Source: Phycisphaeraceae bacterium (GTDB lineage Bacteria; Planctomycetota; Phycisphaerae; Phycisphaerales; UBA1924). From it: a DNA stretch of 64,000 nucleotides. The notes beneath the pieces are model-generated. The model made no database searches, was not told the origin of the DNA, and saw nothing but the letters and a program-made list of their open reading frames with translations. Below are positions 1 to 9,366 of the stretch, piece after piece; within the stretch, counting starts at the first letter, position 1, and each line of letters begins with the position of its first letter. The stretch lies in the NCBI GenBank assembly GCA_020639155.1, contig JACKHF010000002.1, positions 248,001 to 312,000 of the forward strand. The letters are read 5' to 3'. Made by a program: the position numbers and the translations under genes.

Positions 1-1260
1 TGCAAAGATCAATCCAATGCCATAGAGAGAGAATACCGCCCCTTTCACGCCGAGCGCTCGCTTGAGCATGTGATGCAGGTGTTGGTCATCGGGAGCGCTC
101 AGCGGCAGACCAGCCATCTTTCGTCTGATGATCGCGAGCACAGTGTCAACGATTGGGATCGCCCAGATGAGAAGCCCCGCAAAGACGAGATGGGTTCGGC
201 TGTAATCGCGCGAGATAACATCGCCGGAATCGCCGAGCGTCAGGATAATGACCACGGTGCAATATCCGAGCAGCATTGAACCGCAGTCACCTAAAAAGAT
301 GGAAGCAGGATTGAAGTTGTAGGGGAGGAACCCGAGACACGCACCAAGCACCGACATGCAGAGGATGATGCGCTGTGCATCGCGCTCGCCGTCGTCGCGT
401 AACGCGAGCACTGTGGCAACGCCGAGCAGCCCGAGCATCGCAACGATTGTAATTCCGCCGAGCAGTCCATCGAGACCGTCGACGAGATTTGCAGCATTGC
501 ATCCGCCGAGAACAAACAGCGCAATCAGAGCGGTGCCGACCCAGTAGACGGTGTCGAACTCCAGCCCTGGAATACCGAAGTTGAAAATCAACTCCGAATC
601 ATTGAAGAGCCATTGGCCAAGCGGGCGTACCAGTCCGCTCGCAACCGCAACACCAACATTGTCATATGCAAGGGCAGCCGCCGCAAACAACTGTCCTGCA
701 ATCTTGATGCGTGGAGAGATGTCCATGACGTCGTCGAGGAGCCCGACGAGCATAATGACAAACATCCCGAACACGACTGCCCATGGTATTGGTTCTGCAG
801 GAATGCCATCCAGGAACTTTGAGTTGTGATACCGGATCAGTCCCGGAAACTCAATGGCAAGATAGCTGAAGAGCACGCCGCCCATCAAGCCAAGGAAAAC
901 TGCTGCACCGCCGAGATATGCAACCGGAATTCGATGCACCTTTCGGGGGTCACTGGGCTTGTCGATGATGCCGTGTCGCAACGCGAGACGGCGCATGACA
1001 GGTGTTGCAATAAGCGTCACAATGAACGCGATGACAAACACCCACAGGTACCCGTTGAGGACGTGTGTGGCGGTCTCGTGTGAGGAGGTGAGCCCTGCTC
1101 TGGATGCGAGCGAGTCATATTGTGACTGCATCGACTGGATAGACGTTCCGAGTTCCCTGATGTCGTGGAGCAACTCCTGTTGGAACGTTTCACTATCAAA
1201 CGCGGGCACAGCGACTGTGCCATTGGGAAGATCGAGAGGGATGTCTGGCTGGAAACTCAT
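1..1260 (-). CDS. WecA/TagO-type undecaprenyl-phosphate sugar-1-phosphate transferase (3' end cut by window edge)
   Basis: This membrane enzyme should start polysaccharide assembly by moving a sugar-1-phosphate from a UDP-sugar to undecaprenyl phosphate on the inner face of the cytoplasmic membrane. The reading frame is open from ATG 1260 to the left edge (420 codons seen), so the C-terminus is missing. Family marks are clear: DPRKVH near residue 104, the aspartate pair in VGLLDDVMD (176-177), NAANLVDGLDGL (255-266), FLGDCGS (322-328) and the HLHH motif (394-397), with hydrophobic segments between them. About 70 polar residues precede the first membrane helix, which is longer than usual. Its ATG overlaps the stop of the upstream epimerase by 4 bp (ATGA), so the two are probably translationally coupled. 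The sugar used cannot be told from sequence. Confidence 0.93.
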   Translation of the reverse strand, partial: MSFQPDIPLDLPNGTVAVPAFDSETFQQELLHDIRELGTSIQSMQSQYDSLASRAGLTSSHETATHVLNGYLWVFVIAFIVTLIATPVMRRLALRHGIIDKPSDPRKVHRIPVAYLGGAAVFLGLMGGVLFSYLAIEFPGLIRYHNSKFLDGIPAEPIPWAVVFGMFVIMLVGLLDDVMDISPRIKIAGQLFAAAALAYDNVGVAVASGLVRPLGQWLFNDSELIFNFGIPGLEFDTVYWVGTALIALFVLGGCNAANLVDGLDGLLGGITIVAMLGLLGVATVLALRDDGERDAQRIILCMSVLGACLGFLPYNFNPASIFLGDCGSMLLGYCTVVIILTLGDSGDVISRDYSRTHLVFAGLLIWAIPIVDTVLAIIRRKMAGLPLSAPDDQHLHHMLKRALGVKGAVFSLYGIGLIFA

Positions 1261-2348
1261 GCAGACGTCTGGTCCGTTGATTGATGGGTACTGGATTTGG
1301 TATGGACAATCGGCGCGTTCGCAGATCCCTTGCGTATGGAGCGGGCGAGATCAAGAACTGTCTGCTCCAGCGTGATGGATGGATTGAACGTGACCACAGA
1401 GCGTAGCCGTGTCAGATCAGGCTGCCTTTGCCTCAGATCTTCAAATCCGGTTGTGTATGCCTTTTCATACGGGATGTGAAGCTTCTGTGAATCAGACTCC
1501 AGTGTGGCGATAACTGTGTCTGCCAGCGAGTTGATGGTGATGGGCGTGTCATTCCCGACATTGAAGACTCTTCCCCACGCGTCGTTGCGGCGAAGGAGCT
1601 GCGGAAGAACTTTTACAACATCACGGACATCACAAAGACATCTGCTCTGCTCGCCGTCGCCATGCACTTCGAGCGGCTCGTTTATGAGCGCCCGTTGCAC
1701 GAAGTTCGGCAGCACCATGCCATACGAGCCGACCTGTCGCGGCCCAACGGTGTTGAAGAATCGTGTTACTACGCAGCGAAGCCCGTGCATCTGCCAGTGC
1801 GCAAGCGCGAGGTACTCGTCGATTGCTTTGCTGGCTGCGTATGACCAGCGCCCGACGCTGGTTGGACCGTACAACACATCGTCTTCTTCGGAAAACGGTG
1901 ACTTTGTTCCTTTTCCGTAGACCTCGGAACTCGATGCAATGAGCACGCGCACCGGGTGACCACGCTTGTGCAATGCGTTGGCAGCGTGCAGAAGTGCTGA
2001 TGTTTGATGCACATTGGTCTCGATTGAATCGATCTGATTTTCGATGATCAGACGCACACCGACCGCTGCTGCAAGGTGGTAAACCTCATCAAAGAACTCG
2101 CCCCTGCCGAACGCTCTGAGTGCATCGGCAAGGTCTGCTTCAATAAACCGGAGTCTCGGATGCTCGGTTGGCAAGTTTGTTCGCCTGCCCGTGCTGAGAT
2201 TGTCAACGACGGTGACATGGTCTCCTCGCTGGAGGAGGAGATCAACCAGATGCGAACCGATAAACCCTGCTCCCCCTGTGACCAGAGAGCGTTGTGGCTG
2301 CGCAGACGTGCGCAATGTTGACATCACATCATCTGCTGCCAATGACAC
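1257..2348 (-). CDS. NAD-dependent nucleotide-sugar epimerase/dehydratase (extended SDR)
   Basis: A cytoplasmic extended short-chain dehydrogenase/reductase acting on a nucleotide sugar, presumably making a precursor for this locus. The NAD-binding TGGAGFIG motif is at residues 24-31, SSSEVYG follows near 140, and the catalytic YxxxK is Y170-K174. Total length (363 aa) fits GalE, UDP-glucuronate decarboxylase or dTDP-glucose dehydratase relatives, and the exact substrate is not resolved. The start is uncertain. The longest frame begins at GTG 2348, but an AGGAG lies 7 nt before an in-frame TTG at 2342, and an ATG sits at 2324. It follows the BY-kinase gene by 36 bp and overlaps the WecA-type gene by 4 bp, which supports one operon. 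Confidence 0.9.
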   Translation of the reverse strand: MSLAADDVMSTLRTSAQPQRSLVTGGAGFIGSHLVDLLLQRGDHVTVVDNLSTGRRTNLPTEHPRLRFIEADLADALRAFGRGEFFDEVYHLAAAVGVRLIIENQIDSIETNVHQTSALLHAANALHKRGHPVRVLIASSSEVYGKGTKSPFSEEDDVLYGPTSVGRWSYAASKAIDEYLALAHWQMHGLRCVVTRFFNTVGPRQVGSYGMVLPNFVQRALINEPLEVHGDGEQSRCLCDVRDVVKVLPQLLRRNDAWGRVFNVGNDTPITINSLADTVIATLESDSQKLHIPYEKAYTTGFEDLRQRQPDLTRLRSVVTFNPSITLEQTVLDLARSIRKGSANAPIVHTKSSTHQSTDQTSA

Positions 2349-2384
2349 ACTCCTGACACGTGAAACACCAGCACAGATCGACGT

Positions 2385-4547
2385 TTACGCGCTCTCTCGA
2401 TAGCGCTGTGTCGCGAGGATGTTCTGCATGAGATAACCGCCTGCTTCCGGCTGCACCTTGTTGATAACGACACCCAGTATGGCTGCCTTCTTCTGTGTAA
2501 ACTCGTTTCGCAGACGGGTCAATAGTCCTTTGGTATCCTGGCCAGCCTGCACAACAAACATGAGCAGATCTGTTGAGTCCGCGAGCGATGCAGCATCACC
2601 CGAAACAATCGGCGGCGGCATATCAACAATCACAACTTCATAACTGCGTTTGGCTTGCGCGATAAGTTCAGCAGCGCGCGGTGTAGAGAGAAGTTCCATC
2701 GCGTTGCGGTCGGCGTTTCCTGCGGTGAGAAGATTCAGATTGTCCGCCTTTTCAACTGTTGAAACAGCGTCTGCAAGCGGCACCTTCCCTGACAAGACCT
2801 CACTCAGTCCCGGAGACCTTTGCTGATTGAGAGCCTCATGGAGCGAGGGCTTCCGAACGTTGCCATCAATCAGGAGCACATTCATGCCTGTTGATGCCAG
2901 TGATGCTGCCAGATTGATAGCAACAGTTGTTGCCCCGGCTTTGGCTGAGCAGGGGATCACAAGCATCGACTTGCTCTCGCCCTTGGCAAGTTGCGATATC
3001 ACACCGGCACGAACATGTCTGAAGCTCTCGGCCACCGCGCTTGTCGGCTCATCAATGAATGTTGTACTGGGATTTGTTGCTGCTGATCGATCACGATTGG
3101 TGTGAGGAATCATGCCGAGAACTCGAAGGCGGGTCGAACCGAAGACATCGGATGCACCATGAATGCGTTGGTCCAGCGTCTCGCGCAGGAAAATAACAAT
3201 CCCAACGAGCAACACAAACAGGACAGCGACACCGGGAATAACAATCTTCGCCTCAGGCATTGTTGGCGATGCGGGAACAGATTCATACTGCGCAACACTG
3301 ACACGTCCCGCTAGGTTTGATTTGGTGCGAGAGGTGAGATCGGAGAGCGTGTCGATACGATCCTTGATGCTTTCGTCGATGTATTCGATCTCATCATCAA
3401 TATCGCTCACAGCAGCACGAAGAATCTCGAGATCGTTCAGCTTTGCTTCGCTCTCTCTTTCATCCTCGCCAAGTTTAGTCAGCTGCGCGACCAGCTGGCT
3501 TACGTTGGTTCTTGAGTATTCTGTCAAACTGTCGAGCTTTTCTCGTAACTGACGAGCCTTTTCTCGTTCGAGCTGCTGACGAGCACCTTCAAGCTGTGCT
3601 TCCAGTCGTTGCAGAATCTGATGCCCGGGGAGGAACCGTTCCCTGTAACCGATACGAAGCGATTCCAGCTCGTTGACTGTGCCGGTCAGACGCATGATCT
3701 GCGGGTCCTGCTCAACAAGCATATACACTTGTTCCGGGAATGTACCTGTTCGAACATGTCCCTCAAACTGAGCGAGCTCAATGTTGGAGGCCTCGAGTAT
3801 TTTGTTTGTTTCAATGATCGATTCTTTGATTGCGCTAAGCTTGGTGCCTTCTTCAGACACGCGATTCTCGAGAACAGTCGAGTTTGCCCGCTTCAGAAGC
3901 TCCTTTCGAGAGTTTTGGAGTCGTGTTTTTTGGTCAGTAAAGTCCTTGATCTCTGCCTCAAGTCCACTGGTATCCTGGCTGACTTCCTTGTTTGTCTGTG
4001 TTTCAACTGCTTCCATGTAGGCAGCACGAATGAGACCGATGATGCCGTGAACTTCTGATGGCTCGGTCCAAAGCAATGACATGGTTATCCACGATGTGCC
4101 TGATTCGATTCGAGCGCTCAAATCAGTCTGCAGGTCGTCGACAGCCTCAGCAACATCAAACGTGCCGTTTTCAAGATAGTACCGATGCCAATTTGGAGCG
4201 ATAGAAGCAAGGCGGGGATTTGTCATTGCTGCGCGAAGTACCGCCTCAGACTTCATCATTGCCTGATGCGTCTTCATGAAACGTTCCATTTCATCCTCAT
4301 TGGCGTTCAGTATTGGCTTGCCAAGCTTTTCCGTAGGCTCTTCATACTCAAAGATTGCTGCTGCGCGGTAGAGCGGATAGAGGCGCAACCAACCAATATG
4401 TACACCAACACCAAGTGCCAGACCAATCATGAGGGCGACCAGCAGCGTGACCCAATGCTTGCGAAGAAGTTTAAACGGATCAATCTGCTTCATTGCAGCA
4501 GCACTGGGAGCAGCTGGAGCAGGGCGTGATGGAGGTAGTTGTGTCAT
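2385..4547 (-). CDS. Polysaccharide co-polymerase / BY-kinase-like protein (Wzc/ExoP type) with degenerate P-loop
   Basis: An inner-membrane protein likely to control chain length and export of the polysaccharide. An N-terminal Wzz-like region carries one membrane helix (about residues 32-54). A long coiled-coil periplasmic part follows, then a second helix (about 430-452) and a C-terminal cytoplasmic MinD-like ATPase/tyrosine-kinase domain (about 500-720). The ATPase motifs are abnormal. The Walker A site reads SAKAGATT, with no lysine where BY-kinases have GK[ST], and the A' motif reads IDGNVR instead of DxDxR. Walker B (VIVDMPP, about 641) is intact. The C-terminal tail holds only two tyrosines. 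An AAGGGA ribosome-binding site precedes ATG 4547. It may be a structural co-polymerase without kinase activity. Confidence 0.9.
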   Translation of the reverse strand: MTQLPPSRPAPAAPSAAAMKQIDPFKLLRKHWVTLLVALMIGLALGVGVHIGWLRLYPLYRAAAIFEYEEPTEKLGKPILNANEDEMERFMKTHQAMMKSEAVLRAAMTNPRLASIAPNWHRYYLENGTFDVAEAVDDLQTDLSARIESGTSWITMSLLWTEPSEVHGIIGLIRAAYMEAVETQTNKEVSQDTSGLEAEIKDFTDQKTRLQNSRKELLKRANSTVLENRVSEEGTKLSAIKESIIETNKILEASNIELAQFEGHVRTGTFPEQVYMLVEQDPQIMRLTGTVNELESLRIGYRERFLPGHQILQRLEAQLEGARQQLEREKARQLREKLDSLTEYSRTNVSQLVAQLTKLGEDERESEAKLNDLEILRAAVSDIDDEIEYIDESIKDRIDTLSDLTSRTKSNLAGRVSVAQYESVPASPTMPEAKIVIPGVAVLFVLLVGIVIFLRETLDQRIHGASDVFGSTRLRVLGMIPHTNRDRSAATNPSTTFIDEPTSAVAESFRHVRAGVISQLAKGESKSMLVIPCSAKAGATTVAINLAASLASTGMNVLLIDGNVRKPSLHEALNQQRSPGLSEVLSGKVPLADAVSTVEKADNLNLLTAGNADRNAMELLSTPRAAELIAQAKRSYEVVIVDMPPPIVSGDAASLADSTDLLMFVVQAGQDTKGLLTRLRNEFTQKKAAILGVVINKVQPEAGGYLMQNILATQRYRESA

Positions 4548-4659
4548 CGTTTGAGTGTCCCTTGTAATTCGCGCATTCTGGCAATATCAGCGGTTTCCCA
4601 TCGGCAAAATCTGCTGGTGACCTCGGCGAAACTCCTCGACCCGAGCGTCTTGATAAACA

Positions 4660-7600
4660 TTACTCTCTTCCCGCCGCAGCAAGTTCATCAAGCTCTACCT
4701 TGAGACGTTCCTTCAGGTTCGGATTCTGGCTGACTTCACGATCAAGCCAGGTACGGATTTGAGAGATGTTTCGGCCCTGAGCAAGGCGCAACTGTCCGAT
4801 ATGTGCGAGTGTTGTAGCCACTTCTCGGCCCTTTGTTGAATAAAGAAATGCGGTGCAAAGCACACCATCTGCACTCTCAAGATCGCCTCGTTTCATGAAT
4901 ACGACACCAAGGGTGTCAAGAACATTTGGATTCTGTGGAATGAGTTGGGCAGCTTGCTCTGCGTGTTGCAACGCTTCATCAAGTTCGGCCTGTGATCCGG
5001 AGCCATACTTCGCGAGTAAGTATGCGATATCGTTGTGGAGCGAGCCGGTAGCAAGTACATTTTTGTTCTGTTCATGAAGTTCAATGAGCTTTCTTTGTAT
5101 CTCAACTGCCTCGAGATGTCGCTCATTTTCCGTGAGTATGCGATTCATTTCAGTGAGCGCGTTGATCTGGATCTCAGGATTTGCAGATTGGCTTAGTTGA
5201 TCGAGTTCCCGCAGTGTTGTATCTGCATCGATCGATGAAGTTGCTTGTGCGGTAATAAATCTCGCCCAGTCACTCGACATGAACGAATCAATTCGCATGC
5301 GTGCAACCGACGATACATAGTCGCTTTCATTCGAGAACGCACTGTGATACTTCTCAAGCAAGCTGAGCACCAGAAGGGGTTTGCTCTGTACCAGACGGAG
5401 CGCTTGTGTGGCGTCGGCTTCCGCCTGTTCAACCCGGCCACGAAGATGCTTGGTTCGAGCCCGCTGCATGAGCATCTCAGGATTGGACTCGATTTGAATG
5501 TCTGTGCGATCAACGACGCTGCCAGCTTCTGAGATATCCGGTGGATCCATCTGAAGTGAACACTCGACAATAAACGGAAGCAGTTGTGCACTCAGTGTTG
5601 TGTTTGCGTTTTTGTTTGCGACTTTGTATCCATCGATCGCGTATGTTCTCGCCTCTCTCCACGCATTATGTGAAGCGAACACCTCTGCCATCTTAACTCG
5701 CAGCATGGCATCATCGGGCCACTTTTCTAATGCGCGGCTAACAAACTCTGTTGCATCACCGGTGCGGTTGACTTCAAGGAGACGTTCTACGACTCCTGGG
5801 TAAGCGCCACGGCGATTTGGATCGACCGATGTCGTGCGCTCTGCATCACGTATCAGATTATCCAGATTTCCAAGCTGGCTGTTCACAGCTGCCCTTAGTG
5901 TGAGTGCGTCAACAGAATCCTCCTGCAACACAAGCGCCTGGTCAAGATCACCGAGAGCATCCGGATATGTTTCCGGCTGGAGCATATTGATTCGGGCACG
6001 AGCGATGTAGGCTCGATTATCGCGAGGAAACTTCTGGATAATGTTGCCGATTTCTGTCAGAGCGGCTACACGTTGTTCGGCTCTCACCAGCATCTCGACG
6101 CGCATCAGCGCAGTTGTGATGTCGTTGGTGAGTGGCCCACTGAGAGATGCAAATACCTTGTCCGCGTCATCGAATCTGTTCAAGGAACTCAATGCCGCAA
6201 GATACATAGGCACCGCTTGAGAATAAAGAGATGTCTTATTCTCAACGATTGGCGCGAGTAGTTCCGCCACTTGATCATACTGGCGGATGCTCTGATGCAT
6301 TGACGCCTTTGCAACGGCAATTCGTTCCTGCTGTTCTGCGGTGAGTTTGGTGAGTCGATCCAGAACAGCAATGCCGTCCTGAACTCGGCTAATGCTGGTA
6401 AAGAACTGAGCGTATGCCATGTGCCCCTGGATCAGCCTGTCCATGTCAGATGCAGGGATCTTCGAGAGCATTTCCTCGTAGCGAGCAACAGCACCATCTG
6501 TATTACCTTGGTCTGCAGCCATTTGCGCACGAAGGCTGGTAACCTCGAACAGAGCATCTGACAAGTTAACACGATTCAGAACAGTGTCAGCCTGCACATA
6601 TGACTTATTCGTGATGTACATGGCTGCGAGAGCAAGATTATTTGGAAGATCGTCTGGTCGACTCTTGGCAATTTCTTCTCTGCGACGCAGTGCAAGTTCC
6701 TTGTCGCCGAGTTCAAACTCAAGCCGAAGCCACAAGTCCGTAAAGACAGGATCTGCGCTAAAGAGCGATTGAGCACTTCTCGCGAGCGCAAGCGACTGTG
6801 CCGCGCGATCATCAAGGCGCAACTGTCGTATATACTTAATTGCAATACGTCTGTCATTCGGCGCAAGGTTGTACGCATCCTTGAGTGCGTTCAAGCTGCC
6901 GCGGGCATCGCCAAGCTCAGACTTCACTTCAGCAAGGCTAAGATAATGGCTCGCGTTGTTTGTGCCATTGCGAATAATGTCCTCAAGAATCTTGAGTGCG
7001 AGCGCGTTATCCTTTTTCGCTCGAGCAACCTGAGCACGATAAAACTTGCCGCCGACTCGATCTAGATTGCGTTGTTCGGCGATTCCTGCAAGACGATCTG
7101 CTTCGGCAAAGTCGCTCTCTTGGACTGCCTTGTCAAAGAGCAACTCGATTGTGATCTGTTCGTTGGGATAGTTTGCTTTCAGTTCGTTGAGAACGGAATT
7201 GGCAAGGTCGGTACGCTTGTTTGCAGAATACACCGCGTATCTCTGTACCATCTTCGTCATGTCCGATTCGCTGGAACTGTCAATAAGTGCAACTTGCCGT
7301 TCTACCGGATCAGTGATTTGAGATCTTGCGATCGCTTCTTTCAGTGTCTGATCATCCGGGTGTGAAGCTAAAGCGGCTTGCAGCACAGCGGTTGCACCAT
7401 CCTGATCCTGCTTGTACTGAACCAGAATATCTGCAAGCATTGCAGCAAGGCGCGGATTGTTATTCTGTTCCTTCAAGCTAACACGTAAAAGTTCGATCGC
7501 CTTGTCGACATCTGGTTCGGTCGTGCCAATTCCGATCGACAAGCGATACGCGGCATTGAGAATGTCAACTATCGGATCGCCGGTGCGCTCCATCCCAAGC

Positions 7601-9282
7601 AATGCACCCACTTCCATGATTCGATTCTGAACATACTCACTGCCTGGGGCGGACTGGCGAGCTTGCTGATAGAGGCTGTACGAATCCTCGAATTGCCTTA
7701 AGTTCTGTGAGAGGATGTCGGCGAGAGCAATGACATAACGGACGTTCTCTCTGTCAAGGGTAATCGCGCGACGAAGACGATCTGCTGCTTGCTGCGGTTT
7801 GTTGTCAGCAAGGAGGATGTCTGCTTCAAGCGCTATGCCATCAACGGATGAATCTCCGGTCTTTTGGTTATACTCATGGATTGCATCCCACGCGCGCGCA
7901 TAATCGCGTTTGACAAAGGCAACTCTGGCTTCGGAGATCAAGAGCAACTCGGATTGTGTTATGTTTTCCTTTGCTTCAGCAAGGTATCGGTCCAGTCGTG
8001 TTATTGCTTCGCTGCGGCTGGAATCTTCTTCTGTTTTTAGTGCTTTTATTGCCTGCGCTTCTACTCGACCTTTGTATGCTTCAGTCTTTGCGCTCATGAG
8101 CGTAACCCCTTCCAGACTGATTGGTGGAAGAGGAAGCGAGATCGCCTTCTCAAAGAGTGAAATTGCTTCATCCTGTTCGCCGAGGCGAAGCAGCAGCGAA
8201 CCTGCACTTGCCAGAATGAGGCCGTCAGTCGCATTGTCGTTCGCTGCCCTGCGGCAGATCTCCTTTGTAAAATCGAACGTTTGGAGAATGGATCCTTCGA
8301 GCCGAATGAGCGATTCCAGTGTGTATGGATCAAGTTTGGTAAGACTGAGTCCATCGACTGTTGTTAACACACTCTGCACATACTCCTGCGTTTCTGTGCG
8401 AACGCGCCGCATTGCGGCTTCCTGCTCATCGAGCACAAGGCCATTTGTTGCGAGTTCTTGTTGTCCATGCACATATGACAGTGCACCTTGGATGAGTGCG
8501 TTCGGATCTGACGGTGCACTACGAGTCAACTGTTGTGCGAGCGAAATCGCTTGTTCGAATGCTGATTGTGCTTTTTCAATACGACCACGATTCGCGTCAG
8601 ATTGTCCTTGCTGAATGATCAGGCTGATCAGTGCTTGGATTGACTCCCAGTCCTGTGGATATGCCTTCTGAACTGCGTTTAGATCTGCAAGAGCGGTATC
8701 AATCTGTTTCTGGGTAACAACAGCGTTGAGGAGAAGCTGTTTGGTTATCGATATACCACGATACCTGCGAAAATACTCCCATCCTTCTGGTGCAGCGGGG
8801 TTTTCTTCAAAGTTAACCAGTACAGCGATTGCTTCATCTTCAAGGTACTGCCACGCTTCTGGCGCACTGCGATTGAAGATTCGAATGCGCTCGTATTGAA
8901 CTTTGAGGCGTTCTCCTTGTGTGTCTAGGTTCAATGGTTCCAGATTCGCGAGTGCCACCAGAATACTTGGATACTCGGTCACTGCTTTGCTGCTGTACTC
9001 GTTGATCGATTCCGGTGTCCATCGCTTCATTGTGTCGCGCATCTTGCGAAGCGCCGAAGCATTTGAGCTATCCTTTCGATATGCTTTGCCGAACAGCCTG
9101 ATGGCTTTGGCAAGATCTTCCTGCGTCGCGTTAGGTGTGTTCGCAATCTTGTCGCCCATTTTCTCGATTCGAGAACTGGAACGCAACACCACGACGTAGT
9201 ACACACCGAGCAGAACGACTGCGACGAATGTCAGCACCACTGCGATCGAGATAACAAAGCGGGTATTCAGACGAGCAGCCAT
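4660..9282 (-). CDS. Giant membrane-anchored TPR protein of the exosortase/EPS locus
   Basis: A 1540-residue protein with one N-terminal membrane helix (about residues 10-31). The rest is almost entirely helical tetratricopeptide-like repeats with recurring A-x-A-L-x-x-P spacing, so nearly all of it should lie in the periplasm. Such proteins in exosortase/EPS loci (PrsT-like) and in other exopolysaccharide systems (AlgK, PelB, BcsC) act as scaffolds linking the inner-membrane synthase to the outer-membrane exporter. That role is inferred from context and repeat type, since no catalytic motif is visible. It lies between the exosortase (84-bp gap) and BY-kinase (112-bp gap) genes on the same strand. 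ATG 9282 has an AAAGGG ribosome-binding site. Confidence 0.85.
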   Translation of the reverse strand: MAARLNTRFVISIAVVLTFVAVVLLGVYYVVVLRSSSRIEKMGDKIANTPNATQEDLAKAIRLFGKAYRKDSSNASALRKMRDTMKRWTPESINEYSSKAVTEYPSILVALANLEPLNLDTQGERLKVQYERIRIFNRSAPEAWQYLEDEAIAVLVNFEENPAAPEGWEYFRRYRGISITKQLLLNAVVTQKQIDTALADLNAVQKAYPQDWESIQALISLIIQQGQSDANRGRIEKAQSAFEQAISLAQQLTRSAPSDPNALIQGALSYVHGQQELATNGLVLDEQEAAMRRVRTETQEYVQSVLTTVDGLSLTKLDPYTLESLIRLEGSILQTFDFTKEICRRAANDNATDGLILASAGSLLLRLGEQDEAISLFEKAISLPLPPISLEGVTLMSAKTEAYKGRVEAQAIKALKTEEDSSRSEAITRLDRYLAEAKENITQSELLLISEARVAFVKRDYARAWDAIHEYNQKTGDSSVDGIALEADILLADNKPQQAADRLRRAITLDRENVRYVIALADILSQNLRQFEDSYSLYQQARQSAPGSEYVQNRIMEVGALLGMERTGDPIVDILNAAYRLSIGIGTTEPDVDKAIELLRVSLKEQNNNPRLAAMLADILVQYKQDQDGATAVLQAALASHPDDQTLKEAIARSQITDPVERQVALIDSSSESDMTKMVQRYAVYSANKRTDLANSVLNELKANYPNEQITIELLFDKAVQESDFAEADRLAGIAEQRNLDRVGGKFYRAQVARAKKDNALALKILEDIIRNGTNNASHYLSLAEVKSELGDARGSLNALKDAYNLAPNDRRIAIKYIRQLRLDDRAAQSLALARSAQSLFSADPVFTDLWLRLEFELGDKELALRRREEIAKSRPDDLPNNLALAAMYITNKSYVQADTVLNRVNLSDALFEVTSLRAQMAADQGNTDGAVARYEEMLSKIPASDMDRLIQGHMAYAQFFTSISRVQDGIAVLDRLTKLTAEQQERIAVAKASMHQSIRQYDQVAELLAPIVENKTSLYSQAVPMYLAALSSLNRFDDADKVFASLSGPLTNDITTALMRVEMLVRAEQRVAALTEIGNIIQKFPRDNRAYIARARINMLQPETYPDALGDLDQALVLQEDSVDALTLRAAVNSQLGNLDNLIRDAERTTSVDPNRRGAYPGVVERLLEVNRTGDATEFVSRALEKWPDDAMLRVKMAEVFASHNAWREARTYAIDGYKVANKNANTTLSAQLLPFIVECSLQMDPPDISEAGSVVDRTDIQIESNPEMLMQRARTKHLRGRVEQAEADATQALRLVQSKPLLVLSLLEKYHSAFSNESDYVSSVARMRIDSFMSSDWARFITAQATSSIDADTTLRELDQLSQSANPEIQINALTEMNRILTENERHLEAVEIQRKLIELHEQNKNVLATGSLHNDIAYLLAKYGSGSQAELDEALQHAEQAAQLIPQNPNVLDTLGVVFMKRGDLESADGVLCTAFLYSTKGREVATTLAHIGQLRLAQGRNISQIRTWLDREVSQNPNLKERLKVELDELAAAGRE

Positions 9283-9366
9283 CGGTTTCCCTTTTGTGGA
9301 CGAGACAGAGCACTGGATACGAACAGTACGAGATCGGAGTTCACTGAACGACCGAGAACCATAAGT

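Noticed and set aside
7910..8614. A 234-codon plus-strand frame inside the TPR gene
   Set aside because: Ser-rich antisense mirror of Glu/Ala-rich helices on the coding strand.
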